A model generated the notes under the pieces. It made no database searches, was not told where the DNA came from, and was given only the letters and a program-made list of their open reading frames with translations. Positions 1-12,299 of a stretch of 64,000 nucleotides of DNA are shown piece after piece (within the stretch, counting starts at the first letter, position 1; the number at the start of each line of letters is the position of its first letter). Origin of the DNA: Bedellia somnulentella (taxonomy: Eukaryota; Arthropoda; Insecta; Lepidoptera; Bedelliidae); the NCBI GenBank assembly GCA_963576735.1, contig OY755177.1, forward strand, positions 248,001-312,000. The letters are read 5' to 3'. Both the position numbers and the translations under genes were made by a program.

Positions 1-644
1 CTGAGCTATTTTCTTTATCATTAAAAATAAATAAAATAAAAAGCGTTTATTTACGAGAAACAAGAGTTAAATAAGGTGGTAGGTTTTTTTAAATAGTTCA
101 TCTTGTTCTACCTTGCGGCGTGTAAATACTTCTTACATTGGTTTAAAATTGGTTACATTTAATAAAATAGTAAAGCTTTAATTTTTGATCAAATATTACA
201 TTTTGCTAAAAAGCATTGCGCACTAGCACGATATTATTATTTTTTATTGGGCTAAGCCATAGACTTTTTCGTTCAGTGTGGTATTAAATTAGGGGTAGTA
301 ATAAAAACTCCGACAATAAAATAAAAATTGTTCCTACAATAAATATTAAATTAACTGCCTAAAATACTTAATATCCGACTACTTTGTTTCCGAGTAAAAA
401 TGACGAAACGACCGGATGATATACTTAAATCTTCGAAAAATTAATATGTCTGTTTATTGCCACATTACTTTTCTATCAAGTAAAATTATGTTCTACTGAT
501 AACAATGCTTTGTAATTTTTACCTTTACTTGCCTACAAGTTATTCATAAACTAAACTAAACGAAATATTTTAGTATTAGGATTATCGTTCGCTATAGTAA
601 CGCTTTAAACTAGTATATAATATTAAGACTGTTCGTTTCGTAAA
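1..644. other. AT-rich stretch upstream of the intact LINE
   Basis: No host gene or known repeat was recognised. The last part must contain the 5' untranslated region of the LINE that starts its first ORF at 645, but its 5' boundary and target duplication could not be fixed by eye. Confidence 0.5.
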
Positions 645-1985
645 ATGGACTCGATTACAACTCGTAGAATGGCTGCCGAACAAAAATATGAAAAATTAAA
701 AAGAGAGTTAAATGATGCAGAACAATTAAAAAATAGGCTTTTAGAAGAACGGGACGAAAACGTTTTAGCTATTCGTAATTTAAAGTTGAAAAATAGTAAT
801 CTTTTAGAAAAAATTGTGTTGCTTCGTGAATCTTACGACATTTCTCAAGTGGAATTAGAAAACCAGCAGATATTAATATTAAAGCATGAGGATCAGTGCG
901 CAAAGCATGAAGTAGCTTTAGAGCGAATTCATATTCTGAATGAGCAGTTGGCAGAGGCACACGCTCAATTGGCGGAATTCCATAGAATAAAGAATATTCA
1001 CGAAGACTCTCACGCAGTTTCTTTATGTGCCGAACTTGAGGCAGAATCATTATCTTCTATGACCTCTTTTAAATATTCAAAAACTTTCAGTCGTAAACAG
1101 TGTAAAAAATATAAATTAGTTAAAAAACGTATATACAACACAAACAAAAGTCTTATAAGTATGAAAAATAGTATAAAATTCATAAACAAGTCTTACAGAA
1201 AAATTGATTTACTAAACCAAATAGATAGTTTGAATGATAAACTGAGTGAGCTGATTGTTAGTCAGGAAGATCTGCATTTAAGATACAAACATATTGGCAG
1301 TCTTATAGACAAAGAGACGGTTACTCTGAATAGTCATATTTCCTCAAATAGCGTTATATCTCAATCACCCCAACCAATTAATGGGATTACATTACCAACT
1401 GTTAGCACGCCGCCGGCGCCGCCGGCAAACAGAACATTAGTATTTTCGGATGGCATGGCCGTAGGTTTTGGCGAAATACTATCGAAGTATCTTAATCAGC
1501 AGGTCATTAACCATTGCTATACGGGTGCAAACTTTAATTATATAGTAGAACGAATATTATTAGGCACTTATGACGAATATACAACGATTGTCGTACTGGT
1601 CGGCAATAGTATAGGATTAAATAAGTATTTATTAAATAAAAGTTTAAATAAACTTTTGGAAATACAAAAAATATATAAATGTAAATTTATATTTTGTACC
1701 TTTCCATACTTACTTAATATGGATAAGCAGAATGACAATATTCATATTATGAATAATCTAATATGTCACGTGACATGTTGTCAAAGCGACAATTTATTTT
1801 GTTTGGATTTGAATAAGTTTTTACCTTATTCAAATTCTCGACTGGGTACTGTATACATACCCTTAAATCAAAAGCGGAACATTGCTAAATTATTAGCATA
1901 TAATATATCTGACCCCCATATATTTAATATAAGGGGAAACTTACTTCTAGTATGCGATGGTGGAAGCCATAATTTAAACTTTTAA
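645..1985 (+). CDS. LINE ORF1: coiled coil plus SGNH-like domain
   Basis: First ORF (446 aa) of an apparently intact non-LTR retrotransposon. Residues about 5-230 are highly charged and leucine-rich, with heptad-like spacing, and read as a long coiled coil. A proline-rich linker (about 245-262) follows. The C-terminal part (about 263-430) resembles the esterase-type (SGNH-fold) domain found in ORF1 proteins of CR1-type LINEs: block I reads FSDGM where active enzymes have GDS, block III reads VVLVGNS, and the region where the block V catalytic His is expected shows none (YIPLNQKR). In family terms such ORF1 proteins bind and package the element RNA. Loss of the catalytic residues suggests binding rather than hydrolysis (inference). 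The stop codon lies 8 bases before the ATG of ORF2, in another frame. There is no internal stop, unlike every other LINE in the window. Confidence 0.8.
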   Translation: MDSITTRRMAAEQKYEKLKRELNDAEQLKNRLLEERDENVLAIRNLKLKNSNLLEKIVLLRESYDISQVELENQQILILKHEDQCAKHEVALERIHILNEQLAEAHAQLAEFHRIKNIHEDSHAVSLCAELEAESLSSMTSFKYSKTFSRKQCKKYKLVKKRIYNTNKSLISMKNSIKFINKSYRKIDLLNQIDSLNDKLSELIVSQEDLHLRYKHIGSLIDKETVTLNSHISSNSVISQSPQPINGITLPTVSTPPAPPANRTLVFSDGMAVGFGEILSKYLNQQVINHCYTGANFNYIVERILLGTYDEYTTIVVLVGNSIGLNKYLLNKSLNKLLEIQKIYKCKFIFCTFPYLLNMDKQNDNIHIMNNLICHVTCCQSDNLFCLDLNKFLPYSNSRLGTVYIPLNQKRNIAKLLAYNISDPHIFNIRGNLLLVCDGGSHNLNF

Positions 1986-1993
1986 GAGTGACA

Positions 1994-4969
1994 ATGGAAG
2001 AGCCTCCTGTCGTCCTTAAGTCGTCACCTAATATCAATATTGTAAACAAGGAAGGAGGTTCTTCTGGCAATTTAACTAAAAAGAATACTTTACAAGGAGT
2101 CTCCCAGTTTAAACTTGTATGTCAAAATACTCAGGGGTTTTCTTGTAAAGAATTAGAAATAGAATTATTTTTGGAAAAATATGAAATAGATTGTTTATGT
2201 GTTACTGAACACTGGCTTAAGAATTGCGAACTCATATTTGGTTTTGAAAACTATTATTTACCTAGCAACTACTGCCGCAATTCTAAAGCCTGTGGTGGCT
2301 CCGCTATATTTTTAAAAAATAATATTAAATCAAAAATTCGTAATGATATTGTACAGTTAAGCGTTGAGCAAGTCGTGGAATTATCCTGCATAGAGTTAAA
2401 AAACTATTTCTTAATATGTGTGTATCGACCCCCTTATAACCAAAATTATGATAAATTCGAAAATGTAATGGAAGATGTATTAGGCAAAGTTTTCAGGAAT
2501 AAAAAACGTATAATAATATGTGGAGACTTCAATGTGGATCTCCTACAAGACAGTCATCTTAAAACACGATTGATGAGTTTATTCCAATCGTTCAATTTAG
2601 AAAATTTATTCTTGGAACCGACTAGAATCAAAACATGCTTAGATAATGTATTTACTAATGCAGATTTTTCAAGTAAAAGTGTTATAAATAAACTAAAGTC
2701 TGATCACAGCGGCCTATTTGTTAGCTTTCCTCTAGAGATACCAGAACCAAAAATTGTTATTAAAAAAAGGCATATTACTGCCAGTAAAGTAGAAAAATAT
2801 ATAAATATAATAAGCTCTAAGTTGCCCACATGTACAATTAATAAAAACTCAAATACTAGCTATGATATCTTTTATAATGTTCTGATAAATGAGTTTAATG
2901 AAATTTTTAATGTAAAAAATGTAACTATTACCAGTAAATTTAAGTTTTGTGAGTGGGCAACACCAAGTATTTATAGATCAAGAGAAAAACTCTTCGATTT
3001 ATATGATCAAAAAGCTTATAGTAATAATAATGAATTGAGTGAATATGTAAAAAAATACTCAAAAATATTTAATAAAGTATGTAAAGAGGCTAAAGCCAGA
3101 TACCTAAGCCGACGTATCCGAACATCCGATAATAAAGTTAAAACAGTGTGGAATATTATCAACACCCAAACAGGCCGAGGTAAACCATGTGATCAGGAGT
3201 TCTGTGTTCGATCTGATAAAGGTCTGACTACCTCTAATGAGGAAATCGCTTGTATTTTTGAAAAATATTTTACTGACATACCATCAAAAACAACTGAATA
3301 TTTAAACACATCGGTTATAAAAGCTCAACACTTGTTACAACAAAATGTTGATAGGTGCGAAACTTTGTTTTGTTTTAAAGATGTCAGCCCTACAGATATC
3401 GAAAAATGTTTTAAATCATTTAAACTAAAAAGTTCTGAAGACATTTGGGGTATGTCAGTGAAAGTTTGCCATAATTTTATTGTAACTTTGGCTCCATATT
3501 TAGCAGATATATTTAATGAATGTATAAGAAATAAAATCTTTCCAAATCTCATGAAGCATAGTAAAATTGTACCACTTCTTAAATCCGGAGGAGATAAAAT
3601 TAGTCCTGATGGTTATAGACCAATATCAATTCTGCCAGTTTTAAGTAAAATATTCGAAAAACTAATGTTCAATCAAATGCTTTTGCATTTCGCTTCAAAC
3701 AAATTGTTTCATCCAAAACAATTTGGCTTTACGAAGGGCCGCTCTACCACCGATGCAGGCGTTGCCTTAATGAAACACATTTTTGATTCGTGGGAACGCA
3801 AAAATGATGCTATTGGTTTGTTTTGCGATCTTACGAAGGCATTTGATTGTGCAGATCATGAAATCCTTTTTATTAAATTAGAACATTATGGCATACAAGG
3901 TGACGCACTTAAATTAATAAAGTCTTACTTTTCGGATCGGATACAGAAAGTGCAAATCAATAATGCAATATCACCTGGAACTCATGTAAAAATGGGTGTT
4001 CCGCAGGGTTCTATTTTGGGCCCATTTTTATTTTTAGTTTATATTAATGATTTGCCGTTCATGGTCGAGAAAATGTCCGAGATAGTGTTATTTGCTGATG
4101 ATACTTCTTTAGTATTTGACGTTGAAAGAAATAATCAGAATATTGACGAGGTGAATAACACGGTTTCACAGATTCAAACATGGTTTGCTTCCAATAATCT
4201 TGTACTGAATGGCAAAAAAACCAAATGCATTAAATTTGTATTACCTAATGTTAGGTGCGTTGATAACGAAATAATTTTAAATAATGAAAAGTTAGTATTT
4301 TCGGATAACACAGTTTTCTTAGGGATAACTCTGGACTCCAAGCTCCAATGGGGACCCCACATTAGCTCACTAGCTGGCAGGCTAAGTAGTGCTGCATATG
4401 CCGTTAGGAAAATAAGACATTTGACAGATGTACAGACAGCTCGATTAGTTTATTACAGCTATTTTCATAGTGTAATGTCTTACGGTATTTTACTCTGGGG
4501 CAGAGCAGCTGATGTTGGTTCCATTTTTATTCTCCAAAAGAGAGCAATAAGAGCTATATACAATTTGAGATCCCGAGATTCCCTGAGGGAATTGTTTAAA
4601 ACAATAAATATAATGACACTGCCATGTCAATATATTTATGAAAATATTATGTATGTAAGAAAGAATCAGGCCTCTTTTGTGAAAAATTGTGACAGACATA
4701 TTCGAAACCTGAGAGACAACAATAAAATATCAGTACCAAAATACAGATTGTCAAAAGTAAATACATCTTTCATGGGGTTATGCGTAAAAATGTATAATAA
4801 AATACCTGAGGACATTTTAAATTTAACAGAAACAAAATTCAAAGCAGCAGTTAAAAGAAATCTTAGTTCGAAAGCCTATTACAATGTCAATGATTACATT
4901 AATGATGAAGTGGCTTGGTGTCATCAGGGCTCTGTGCAGGATGTTTCCGGGCTAACACCAAAATTGTAA
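1994..4969 (+). CDS. LINE ORF2: AP endonuclease-reverse transcriptase
   Basis: Second ORF of the same LINE, 991 aa from the ATG at 1994 (a GTG two codons earlier is only an open-frame artefact). The N-terminal apurinic-type endonuclease shows QNTQG (about 46), TEHW (about 72), GDFNVDL (about 177) and SDHSGL (about 236). The reverse transcriptase shows YRPISILPVLSKIFEKL (about 537), TKAFD (about 614), GVPQGSILGPFLF (about 668) and the catalytic FADD (about 700), then a thumb and C-terminal region with LQKRAIRAIY. No cysteine-rich zinc knuckle or RNase H domain is visible at the end. It would nick target DNA and reverse-transcribe the element RNA on site. Domain order and ORF1 type fit the Jockey/CR1 superfamily (Daphne- or CR1-like); the exact clade is uncertain. 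All catalytic motifs are intact, so this copy may be young. Confidence 0.9.
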   Translation: MEEPPVVLKSSPNINIVNKEGGSSGNLTKKNTLQGVSQFKLVCQNTQGFSCKELEIELFLEKYEIDCLCVTEHWLKNCELIFGFENYYLPSNYCRNSKACGGSAIFLKNNIKSKIRNDIVQLSVEQVVELSCIELKNYFLICVYRPPYNQNYDKFENVMEDVLGKVFRNKKRIIICGDFNVDLLQDSHLKTRLMSLFQSFNLENLFLEPTRIKTCLDNVFTNADFSSKSVINKLKSDHSGLFVSFPLEIPEPKIVIKKRHITASKVEKYINIISSKLPTCTINKNSNTSYDIFYNVLINEFNEIFNVKNVTITSKFKFCEWATPSIYRSREKLFDLYDQKAYSNNNELSEYVKKYSKIFNKVCKEAKARYLSRRIRTSDNKVKTVWNIINTQTGRGKPCDQEFCVRSDKGLTTSNEEIACIFEKYFTDIPSKTTEYLNTSVIKAQHLLQQNVDRCETLFCFKDVSPTDIEKCFKSFKLKSSEDIWGMSVKVCHNFIVTLAPYLADIFNECIRNKIFPNLMKHSKIVPLLKSGGDKISPDGYRPISILPVLSKIFEKLMFNQMLLHFASNKLFHPKQFGFTKGRSTTDAGVALMKHIFDSWERKNDAIGLFCDLTKAFDCADHEILFIKLEHYGIQGDALKLIKSYFSDRIQKVQINNAISPGTHVKMGVPQGSILGPFLFLVYINDLPFMVEKMSEIVLFADDTSLVFDVERNNQNIDEVNNTVSQIQTWFASNNLVLNGKKTKCIKFVLPNVRCVDNEIILNNEKLVFSDNTVFLGITLDSKLQWGPHISSLAGRLSSAAYAVRKIRHLTDVQTARLVYYSYFHSVMSYGILLWGRAADVGSIFILQKRAIRAIYNLRSRDSLRELFKTINIMTLPCQYIYENIMYVRKNQASFVKNCDRHIRNLRDNNKISVPKYRLSKVNTSFMGLCVKMYNKIPEDILNLTETKFKAAVKRNLSSKAYYNVNDYINDEVAWCHQGSVQDVSGLTPKL

Positions 4970-5150
4970 TGGACGTTAAAAAAAGATGTGTGTTGACGAG
5001 TTTCTTACGGGTTCTTCTCTCAACAAAACACCTTCCGAATCCGAAGTAAACTTAGTATTAAGTTAAAATTTGACGTTCAAAAAACAAAGATTTATCTTTT
5101 TATTTTGAAATAAATGATTATTTTATTTATTTTTTATTTTAACTACATGT
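4970..5150 (+). mobile_element. 3' untranslated region of the intact LINE
   Basis: From the ORF2 stop to an AT-rich tail near 5150. A close match to this stretch occurs at 12300-12695, which fixes it as the conserved 3' end of the family. An AATAAA lies near the end. The target-site duplication was not found. Confidence 0.7.
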
Positions 5151-5170
5151 TTCATAGGGATTATGAATTT

Positions 5171-5275
5171 AAGGTGCTCGCTCGGCTGCGCTTCGCTCGC
5201 TCGTTTTATACATAACCTAACTTTTCTTCACCTGCAGGGGGCTTCAGAACCCCCAATCCCCCCAACGGATAAACT
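5171..5275 (+). repeat. GC-rich dispersed repeat D, copy 1
   Basis: Starts with AGGTGCTCGCTC and a run of CGCTCGCTCG, then TTTTATACATAA, CTAACC-type words and a CTGCAGGGGGCTT block. It shares the same word order with 10303-10465. Class unknown. Confidence 0.6.
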
Positions 5276-7284
5276 TGTCGGAGGTTCAGTATTTTATTCG
5301 GAAGTTTAGTTTTATTATTCGAAGTTAAATATATTTGTAAGTAAAAATGTAATTTGATCCTGTTCATAGATGTTTATTAAATTAATTAAATTTTTTCGGT
5401 ATGTTTTGGGTTTTTTGTTGGTAATTTATTAAAACGCTGGTTTATTAGAATAATAGTCGTAGTTGGAGATTTTTTTTTTGGAACCATTATTATTTCCCTT
5501 AAATTAGTAAATATTTGCCAATATCAAGCGCTTTCCTACATAAAATATTCCAGCTAAATTATCCATATTGATTATAAATTTTATTGAAGTAATATTGTAT
5601 TTTTTACTATTTGCATATTTAAATTATTGATATCCAGCTGGCCATGAATGACATTAGAGATGCTCGGTGCACTTACGGAACCTAAAGTATAGTTTTCTTT
5701 TATTCGTCTAAATATTTCCCGAACAACAAGTTCCTCTATCATAATTTGTAATTAATAATTTTCTACAAGTGTTTTTTAAAAAAGGAAGATATTCGTGAGA
5801 AATTAGTCATTACAGCATTCAGTTCCTTAAATCCTTCGGTTTAGGTTCAGAATCCACGACAGCTGTAATGTAATGAGTAATTCTGCTGACTTGTAACATT
5901 AATAATGCTGCTATGAAATAATTTCTCAGGTCCACGTTCATATTAATACTGTGCTCAGAATTTAATTTTATCTCATTTAATATTATTTAATTTCCAAGTA
6001 GATTGCCCTTGTCATAATAGCTAATAAATCTGAACTAACTGCGGAAAACACTGACTGAAACTCTTTAAAACTACACTAATCCTCAATCATCCATTATCTT
6101 ATCGATTAACTAACTAGATGTAATATCGTCTTGTAATTCTACAAGTTACATGAACAAAAATTGCTAGAGTAAGGTAGCAGTAGGGCTTTTAGTAAAATAG
6201 CGGCCCCGCACCGGCCGGCCGACCGGCGGCGGGCGGCATGCACCTACTTTCCGTGATATAAGCAGCGGCGACCGGCCATTGTCCCGGTCATAATCATATT
6301 TTTAAATGTACCGGCCAAAGAAGACGCTAAAGGTCATGTCATTATTATAATTAAAGAGGCAGTTAACCTTTTTGCCGAAATACTCTTTGGCTATATGAAG
6401 CATTACGAGTATTACGCTTTCTCTGTAAGGATGTTTTAAGTTTAACATGGGTGACGAGTACATCTGTGAGCGTGAGATGAGTTTTGGTTTTTAAGATGTT
6501 TAAATTCAGTGTAGCTTCTACAGAATAAAATTTAGGGCATATCACAGGTGAACTTAGATTTAATAGCAAAAAATATGTTTGTGCCTATTACGGTTTTTCA
6601 TGAAAAATATGGATTTTAATTAAGTTTGGAACTAACGGATTAACGGACCTCATTTGGTCATTAGTTATGGAATTAAACAATCTACTCTGAAAATATCTAA
6701 GTAAAGTAAATGTAATTTAATGTGTTAAATACAAAGCCAATAATTTCGTTACGGTCAGGTGCCCTGTCCAGTCCCCGGCAGGTTGTTCTCGAGTTCTCAG
6801 ACCATAGGTTATCTAGTATGCGATCCTAATTGAAAACCACTTCATTTCTTATTAGGGTGTAACACTTTTGCAGTGTTATTTTGTCTTATGTCCGTGTGTA
6901 CTTTTTGAGGATGGCATCTACATTTTAAAAGTTAATAATATGTCTCTATTAGTCGCACTGAGTTTGAGGTAAAAAAAGTCAACGCAATATGTTTCAAGTA
7001 AGATACCCTTAAAAGTAAAAAAAAATATAAATAAAATAAAATTGAAGTATAAAATATAAAACGCAATAATTTGCATTTAGATTAAATGGGAATAACTAAA
7101 CGTTCGCTGCGTAAATCCGCGAATGGGTGGCAGACAGTGGCAGTGCTTCTAATACTGATGAACATCACGTGCTGTTAGCGTCAAGTGTTTCGTGTAACCA
7201 CGTTTGCTCGGATAGTGCATCCATATAGAAGTAGGCGTATCGCCGCCCGCCGTTTTAAAGAAGGAGTAGCCGGAACTTCAAAAT
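5276..7284. other. Intergenic, no gene recognised
   Basis: AT-rich with no convincing coding sequence. A short GC-rich island at about 6195-6300 (CCGG and GGCGGG words) stands out. It could be a CpG-rich regulatory patch or a repeat fragment; no ORF or splice pattern supports an exon there. Confidence 0.4.
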
Positions 7285-7460
7285 CGAAAGTCCTTCAGCC
7301 ACTTTTGGTAATAAAATTGAAAAAAAATGGTGTAATAAAGGTTGGTAATGGGTCTCCATCCACATTGCGCATTTATCAAAAAGCCTCGTTACCCTTAGTC
7401 GCCTTGTAAGCTACCCGTGGGAAGAAATCGGGTACTGCTATTTCAAGCTGACACCACACA
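7285..7460 (-). repeat. SINE A, decayed, 5' portion
   Basis: Reverse-strand SINE A words: CCACTTTTGG, GGGTCTCC, CCCTTAGTCGCC and a CTGACACCACAC end. Diverged and lacking the tail half. Confidence 0.65.
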
Positions 7461-8108
7461 TCTCCGATGGTCACCATGACTTTATCTGTGAGTAGTTTCT
7501 TATCAAATGGGACATCCGGTATATAAATGTTTCATTTCTCTCTACTAATTCAAGTAGTTATAATAAGTTACGTATTATTTATATGACCCTATCTCGTGCG
7601 CTGAGACTGCGATGGTGATGGCCCATTGTGATATAATAAGTGCTGTGAGATGTGACGCCAATACCGTTTGAATGGAATGTGTTTGCTTTCATTGATGGAT
7701 TCGGCTGGCGAGTCATCTTATCTTCTTGTCCACGTATCTATAGATATATGCTCACAGATACTCATCAAATATGTTATATTACAAAGGAGGCTTTCAAATT
7801 TGATAACTATATCAACGTCATGAAATAAAACTGTAATTTTATTTTGATAGAAAAATATAGTAAGATAACTGGCATAAAAATGTGAGAAAACTATTTGAAA
7901 GATACAAAACATAAAATTATAAAAATTCGTCGTACAGTTGAATTATTTTGAATGTAAAAAGAGTTTGCCTCGGTATTTTTAAACAACATAATATTATAAC
8001 TTAAGAATATTTATTAACAGAGAAAAATATGTTTATTTAACTCCCCAATGAGAATATTATTAAAACTCTTTACACATCTTGGATTTATTATTTATTACCA
8101 GAAGTTTG

Positions 8109-8214
8109 ATACTTTTTCCCCTCGCAACTTCCAAAAGTGGCTGGAGAATTTCTGATTCCTTAGCTTTGGCTACCCCTTCTAGGGGTTTATAGCCGTGAGT
8201 ATATGTATGTATGT
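8109..8214 (+). repeat. SINE A, 5'-truncated
   Basis: Only the 3' half is present, ending GAGTATATGTATGTATG. The 5' truncation is typical of LINE-driven retroposition. Confidence 0.75.
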
Positions 8215-8818
8215 ACCAGAAGTTTGATATTACGCAAACACCATCAGCTTTCGGATAATAAAATAAGTGCTACTGCCATTACATATCGTAGAAGGTATAT
8301 CTCGAAACCTTAATCCATTAATAATGATATCAAGGTCGTTTCGTTCCAAAATTCCAAAATTTTCGCAATTTGGCAAACTTGCGCGGCATGCGAGAATTTA
8401 ACATTATTATTTACTCATAAATAAACATTGCAGTGTCGTCTTGTGTAATTTTGTAAATTAAAATAAAAACGTATGTCAATTTTCCGCACTTGCAATTGCT
8501 CCGAGCCGCCCGAGCTTCACAATTTAGCATTCATCACGGGAACTGTGACGTAACACCGATTGGAGGTGCAATGTGTGGAGTTCGCTCGGGTGACACCTCT
8601 CGCTACAGGCAGTGTCACTTCGTTAACCACTTTACTGTTTTGTTACTTCAAATTACAAGTAAAACCTCGCCGGTGTTACACATACATGCTAACATATACA
8701 TAAATATACGTGCATACAATTGCAGAAGTAGTTTCTAAAAACGGGGCAACATATTATTTACAATCAATCTTGAAAAAACACATTAATGGTCAATAAACAT
8801 AAATAAACATAAACATAA

Positions 8819-8896
8819 ACGTTCACGCCGAATATCCCCGAAGGGGTTGGCAGAGGTACTAATACTTCTGAACATCACGTGACTTTGTCACCTGGT
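8819..8896 (-). repeat. SINE B 3' fragment
   Basis: Contains GTTCACGCCGAATATCCCC and AACATCACGTGACTTTGTC, the 3' portion of the tRNA-headed SINE B (compare 44066-44422). Confidence 0.75.
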
Positions 8897-10302
8897 CATA
8901 AATAAAAGATGTTATTAAAGGAAAGAAAAATTTCATTCGCATGTTTGTGTTCATTTATTTTTATTATACAGAAGAACTATGAATACAAAATTCATACTAA
9001 AATATATCATACTACCATAAAATTGCTAAGAATCTTTTTCCATATCTTACTCGTAAGTAAAATTACAAGCATGCTAAATGCAATCCCGCCGCCGGCAGTG
9101 ACTGCAGGGCGTGAGATAAAGTGCATTTAATCAACGCGATGCATAATATTTGTAGAATTACACGAAGGCGCAAGCTGGGGCACGGGTTACATTATCTGTT
9201 GCTACAATCTAACGATACAATGCTAATAAGCTATTGCATCTATCGATTAAGTAAAAGCACGAAGTAATATAAACGTTAGCCATGCACCCGTGTATATTTT
9301 GGAAAAGAGTACATAATAAAATAAGACGGAACCGAAAAGTGTTCTAATCTAGGTTAAATTTGTCCGATAAAATGACTAACTTAAGCGTTTATAATAGTAG
9401 AAACTGTAGGTAATAGTAAACAAATATCACCAGTTTACCTTTAAATCTTAAGTTGCTAATTCAAGCTGATGATGCTATTATACAGCTTTAGCTTTTAAGC
9501 CGTGTATCCCCAAAATACAACAAAAGATGTTAATCCTAATATGTTAAACGAGAGGGGGCGGATTTTGTGAACCAGCCTGTGTCGCGATGCTAAGAGCTCG
9601 AAAATTGGTTCAGGTATCAAATTGAAGGTCTCCATCTAAAGTTTTACCGAAAACTCATATTTCCATAACTGGATTAGTTAAATTGTTAGCGATTTATAAA
9701 TTGTCAAAATTGGCCCATAGACTTTGCTGGAGTAAAAGCGCGAGCAAATGTGTCAGTCACGAGATTTAATTGATTCACTCGCGAGTAATTTTCAATTTTG
9801 GATTTAAGCTGGATGCAAAAAAGTGTAGTCTACGCGGACGTAGTCGCGGGCAAAAAGCTAGTATTCGTAAAATTGATGACGTCCCCAAACTAAGTAGACA
9901 TGTCATATGAGACAAGCCCACGGGTTACATACTGTATATCCGAAACTTTTAAACCAGAATATTATTTTACCGAAAACTAATCGCCTTTTTTTTAATTGCC
10001 ATAATATTGTTTCACCGAAATTTCAAATACCATATTCTTACATTCCAGATTATCGTTTGGTTTTTGTTTTTGTTTACTATCATTTTGATTAACCACTAGA
10101 ACGGATTCCCAAAAAATCGAAAACCAGATATACCTTAATTCCGCAATATTGCTTTTCCGAATAATCACTATTCCAAAAAATCATTTTCCATATATTTGAA
10201 ATACAGATGTATTGAATGATACCTACTGCTATGAATAATTTTGCAGGCATATTTTAAGTAAGTAGTATACCCCGCTTAGTAGTATATCATGCATCAGGTA
10301 TT
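8897..10302. other. Intergenic, Helitron end only
   Basis: AT-rich with no gene seen. The only recognisable item is a Helitron-type 3' end at about 9830-9861. Confidence 0.4.
9830..9861 (+). mobile_element. Helitron-like 3' terminus
   Basis: Ends GTCGCGGGCAAAAAGCTAGT, a GC-rich hairpin-forming stretch closing with CTAG, as in many lepidopteran non-autonomous Helitrons. The 5' end (TC) was not located. Confidence 0.6.
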
Positions 10303-10465
10303 TAGGTGCTCGCTCCGCTGCGCTACGCTCGCTCGTTTTATACATAATCTAACCTAACCTAACCTAGCTGAATGTAACCTATCTTTTCTTTGTCTGCAGG
10401 GGGCTTTCGCCCCCCGACCCCCCCAAGCAGGGGGGCTCTGCCCCCCTGCACCCCCCCTACATGCA
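10303..10465 (+). repeat. GC-rich dispersed repeat D, copy 2
   Basis: Longer copy of the repeat at 5171. It holds three CCTAA telomere-type words in a row and a block rich in GGGGGC and GCCCCC that can fold back on itself. Confidence 0.6.
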
Positions 10466-12299
10466 ACCAAGCTTGCAAACAAGCAAGCAAGTATACATAC
10501 AAACAGGCATGCATCCGCGTTCTATTTATACAATTTTTCTAACATAAAAAATATCTAGTTAAAGAGATTTACGATATGTAAGACTATAGAAAAAGTTACT
10601 TCGGTCTTTTAAACCTATGGAATAATGAGATTATAGTAAAAGATATAGTTGGTAAAAGCAAAAAAATCATTTTAATAATCTGGTTTTAGTTTTTCTGAGA
10701 AGTGATACTTCTAGAAAATGTATTTATGTACTAATGAAGTTGTGGAAAATAAAGCATCTGTGATACGTAAATTATGTGAACAGTTTTCGAAATAGTGAAT
10801 TTCGGATTTGAAATATTCGAATTTTCGAAATGTTACCAAGCCCACGTCTTTGACTAAAACTCTATTGAAATAAATCGTCAATCAAGTAGGCAACAAAACA
10901 ATAGAGGAACACAGATAAAAGATGTCTACCACATTATAATATTCTTTCACCGCGTTACCTAACTCGTCATCGCACATTACATCTGCGTTTGTTTAAACAT
11001 TATATTTTTATTATGAGTGTGTGAGGCACCATTTTATTTGTTGAAATTAACAGGTTCTCGTATGTTTTACAATACTCAGTTACGCTTGTTTTGTAACGGA
11101 GGTCAATGTTTTTGTGCAATGTCTGTTCGACGGTGCTCCAGTCCTTTATCCTTTCACGCTGCTCGTGAAGTTTATCCAATGTACATAAAATAATATACAC
11201 ACATCGAGTAGTCGCATAGTGAAAAATGATAAAATTTATGCTGTTTCTGCTAGTCGACATGCATTTTTTATTTTTTACTAAGTCGGAGTTAACTTCACTA
11301 TCATCGACTTCACCATTTCTTCTCTTTAAATTTTAAAGATATGTATAAATAAAATTTCATACTTATAATAATTTTAGTTAAATGCTTTAACTTCTTTTAG
11401 TATATTACACTCGTTTGTTCAGTTATAGACGTTATTCGTTACACAAACGAGTAGTTTTGTCGCTGAGATTTGAAACCGCCCCTAATGAATATGAAATCAA
11501 TAGAATTAGCTCACTTCGACCAAAAAAGGAATTAAGGACCCTGAAAGTATGGGCTCCAATTCTTTTAATTATTAACTATACGTAATATTTCACTGTGTAA
11601 ATGACGTCTTCAGATTTTCTTGTCACTTAATTTAATGCCTTAATATATACCCCGCATTATTGTGTACCCTAGAGTAGATGTTTAGCAAGTAATAGTTGAG
11701 CAGCATCTAATTAATTCATTTTTCGTGTCATCCGTTCTACCACCGACATTAGAGGTTTCTTTTACAGTTACTAAATTAAATAAAATACAGAAGTTTTTGA
11801 TGATGTTATTTTTTTATATAAAAACTTATCACAAATGTTTAGCACCCTAGTTATTAGTTAAGTTCGGCAAGTTCTCATCATAAATATCAGCACTCTAGGC
11901 AAAATAATAATTCTAGACACTTTTCCTAGCATCAAGTTGTACAGTCCTTAGAAAGCACCTCATGTTCTGTTGCGTCAGAACGTATGAGGCAACTACATTG
12001 TTTAATAATACTTATTATTAAATTAATAATGTACACAAAGAAATTCACATTGTTTTTCAATTTATCGTCTGAAAATCGTATGCAAGTTTCCAGCACATGA
12101 GAGAATGATGAAAAATGCATACATAATTAGAAATATTGCCTCATTAAAACTCCCATTTGATTGTTATCTCACCGATTTTCATGTTTGCATGGGAATCGCA
12201 ACTTTCTGTATTGGTTTTTACGGGAGATTCGGTCAAAACTGTACTTTGTACTAACGTTAAACTAGTGCAAGAGCTATGTCAGAGCAAGTATGACAAATA
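10466..12299. other. Intergenic, nothing recognised
   Basis: AT-rich unique-looking sequence. Only short chance ORFs without family resemblance. Confidence 0.4.

Noticed and set aside
6195..6300. GC-rich island as promoter or exon
   Set aside because: No TATA/initiator pair, ORF or splice signals in a consistent arrangement.
8490..8738. 82-codon plus ORF near a GC-richer patch
   Set aside because: No recognisable domain and no exon borders.
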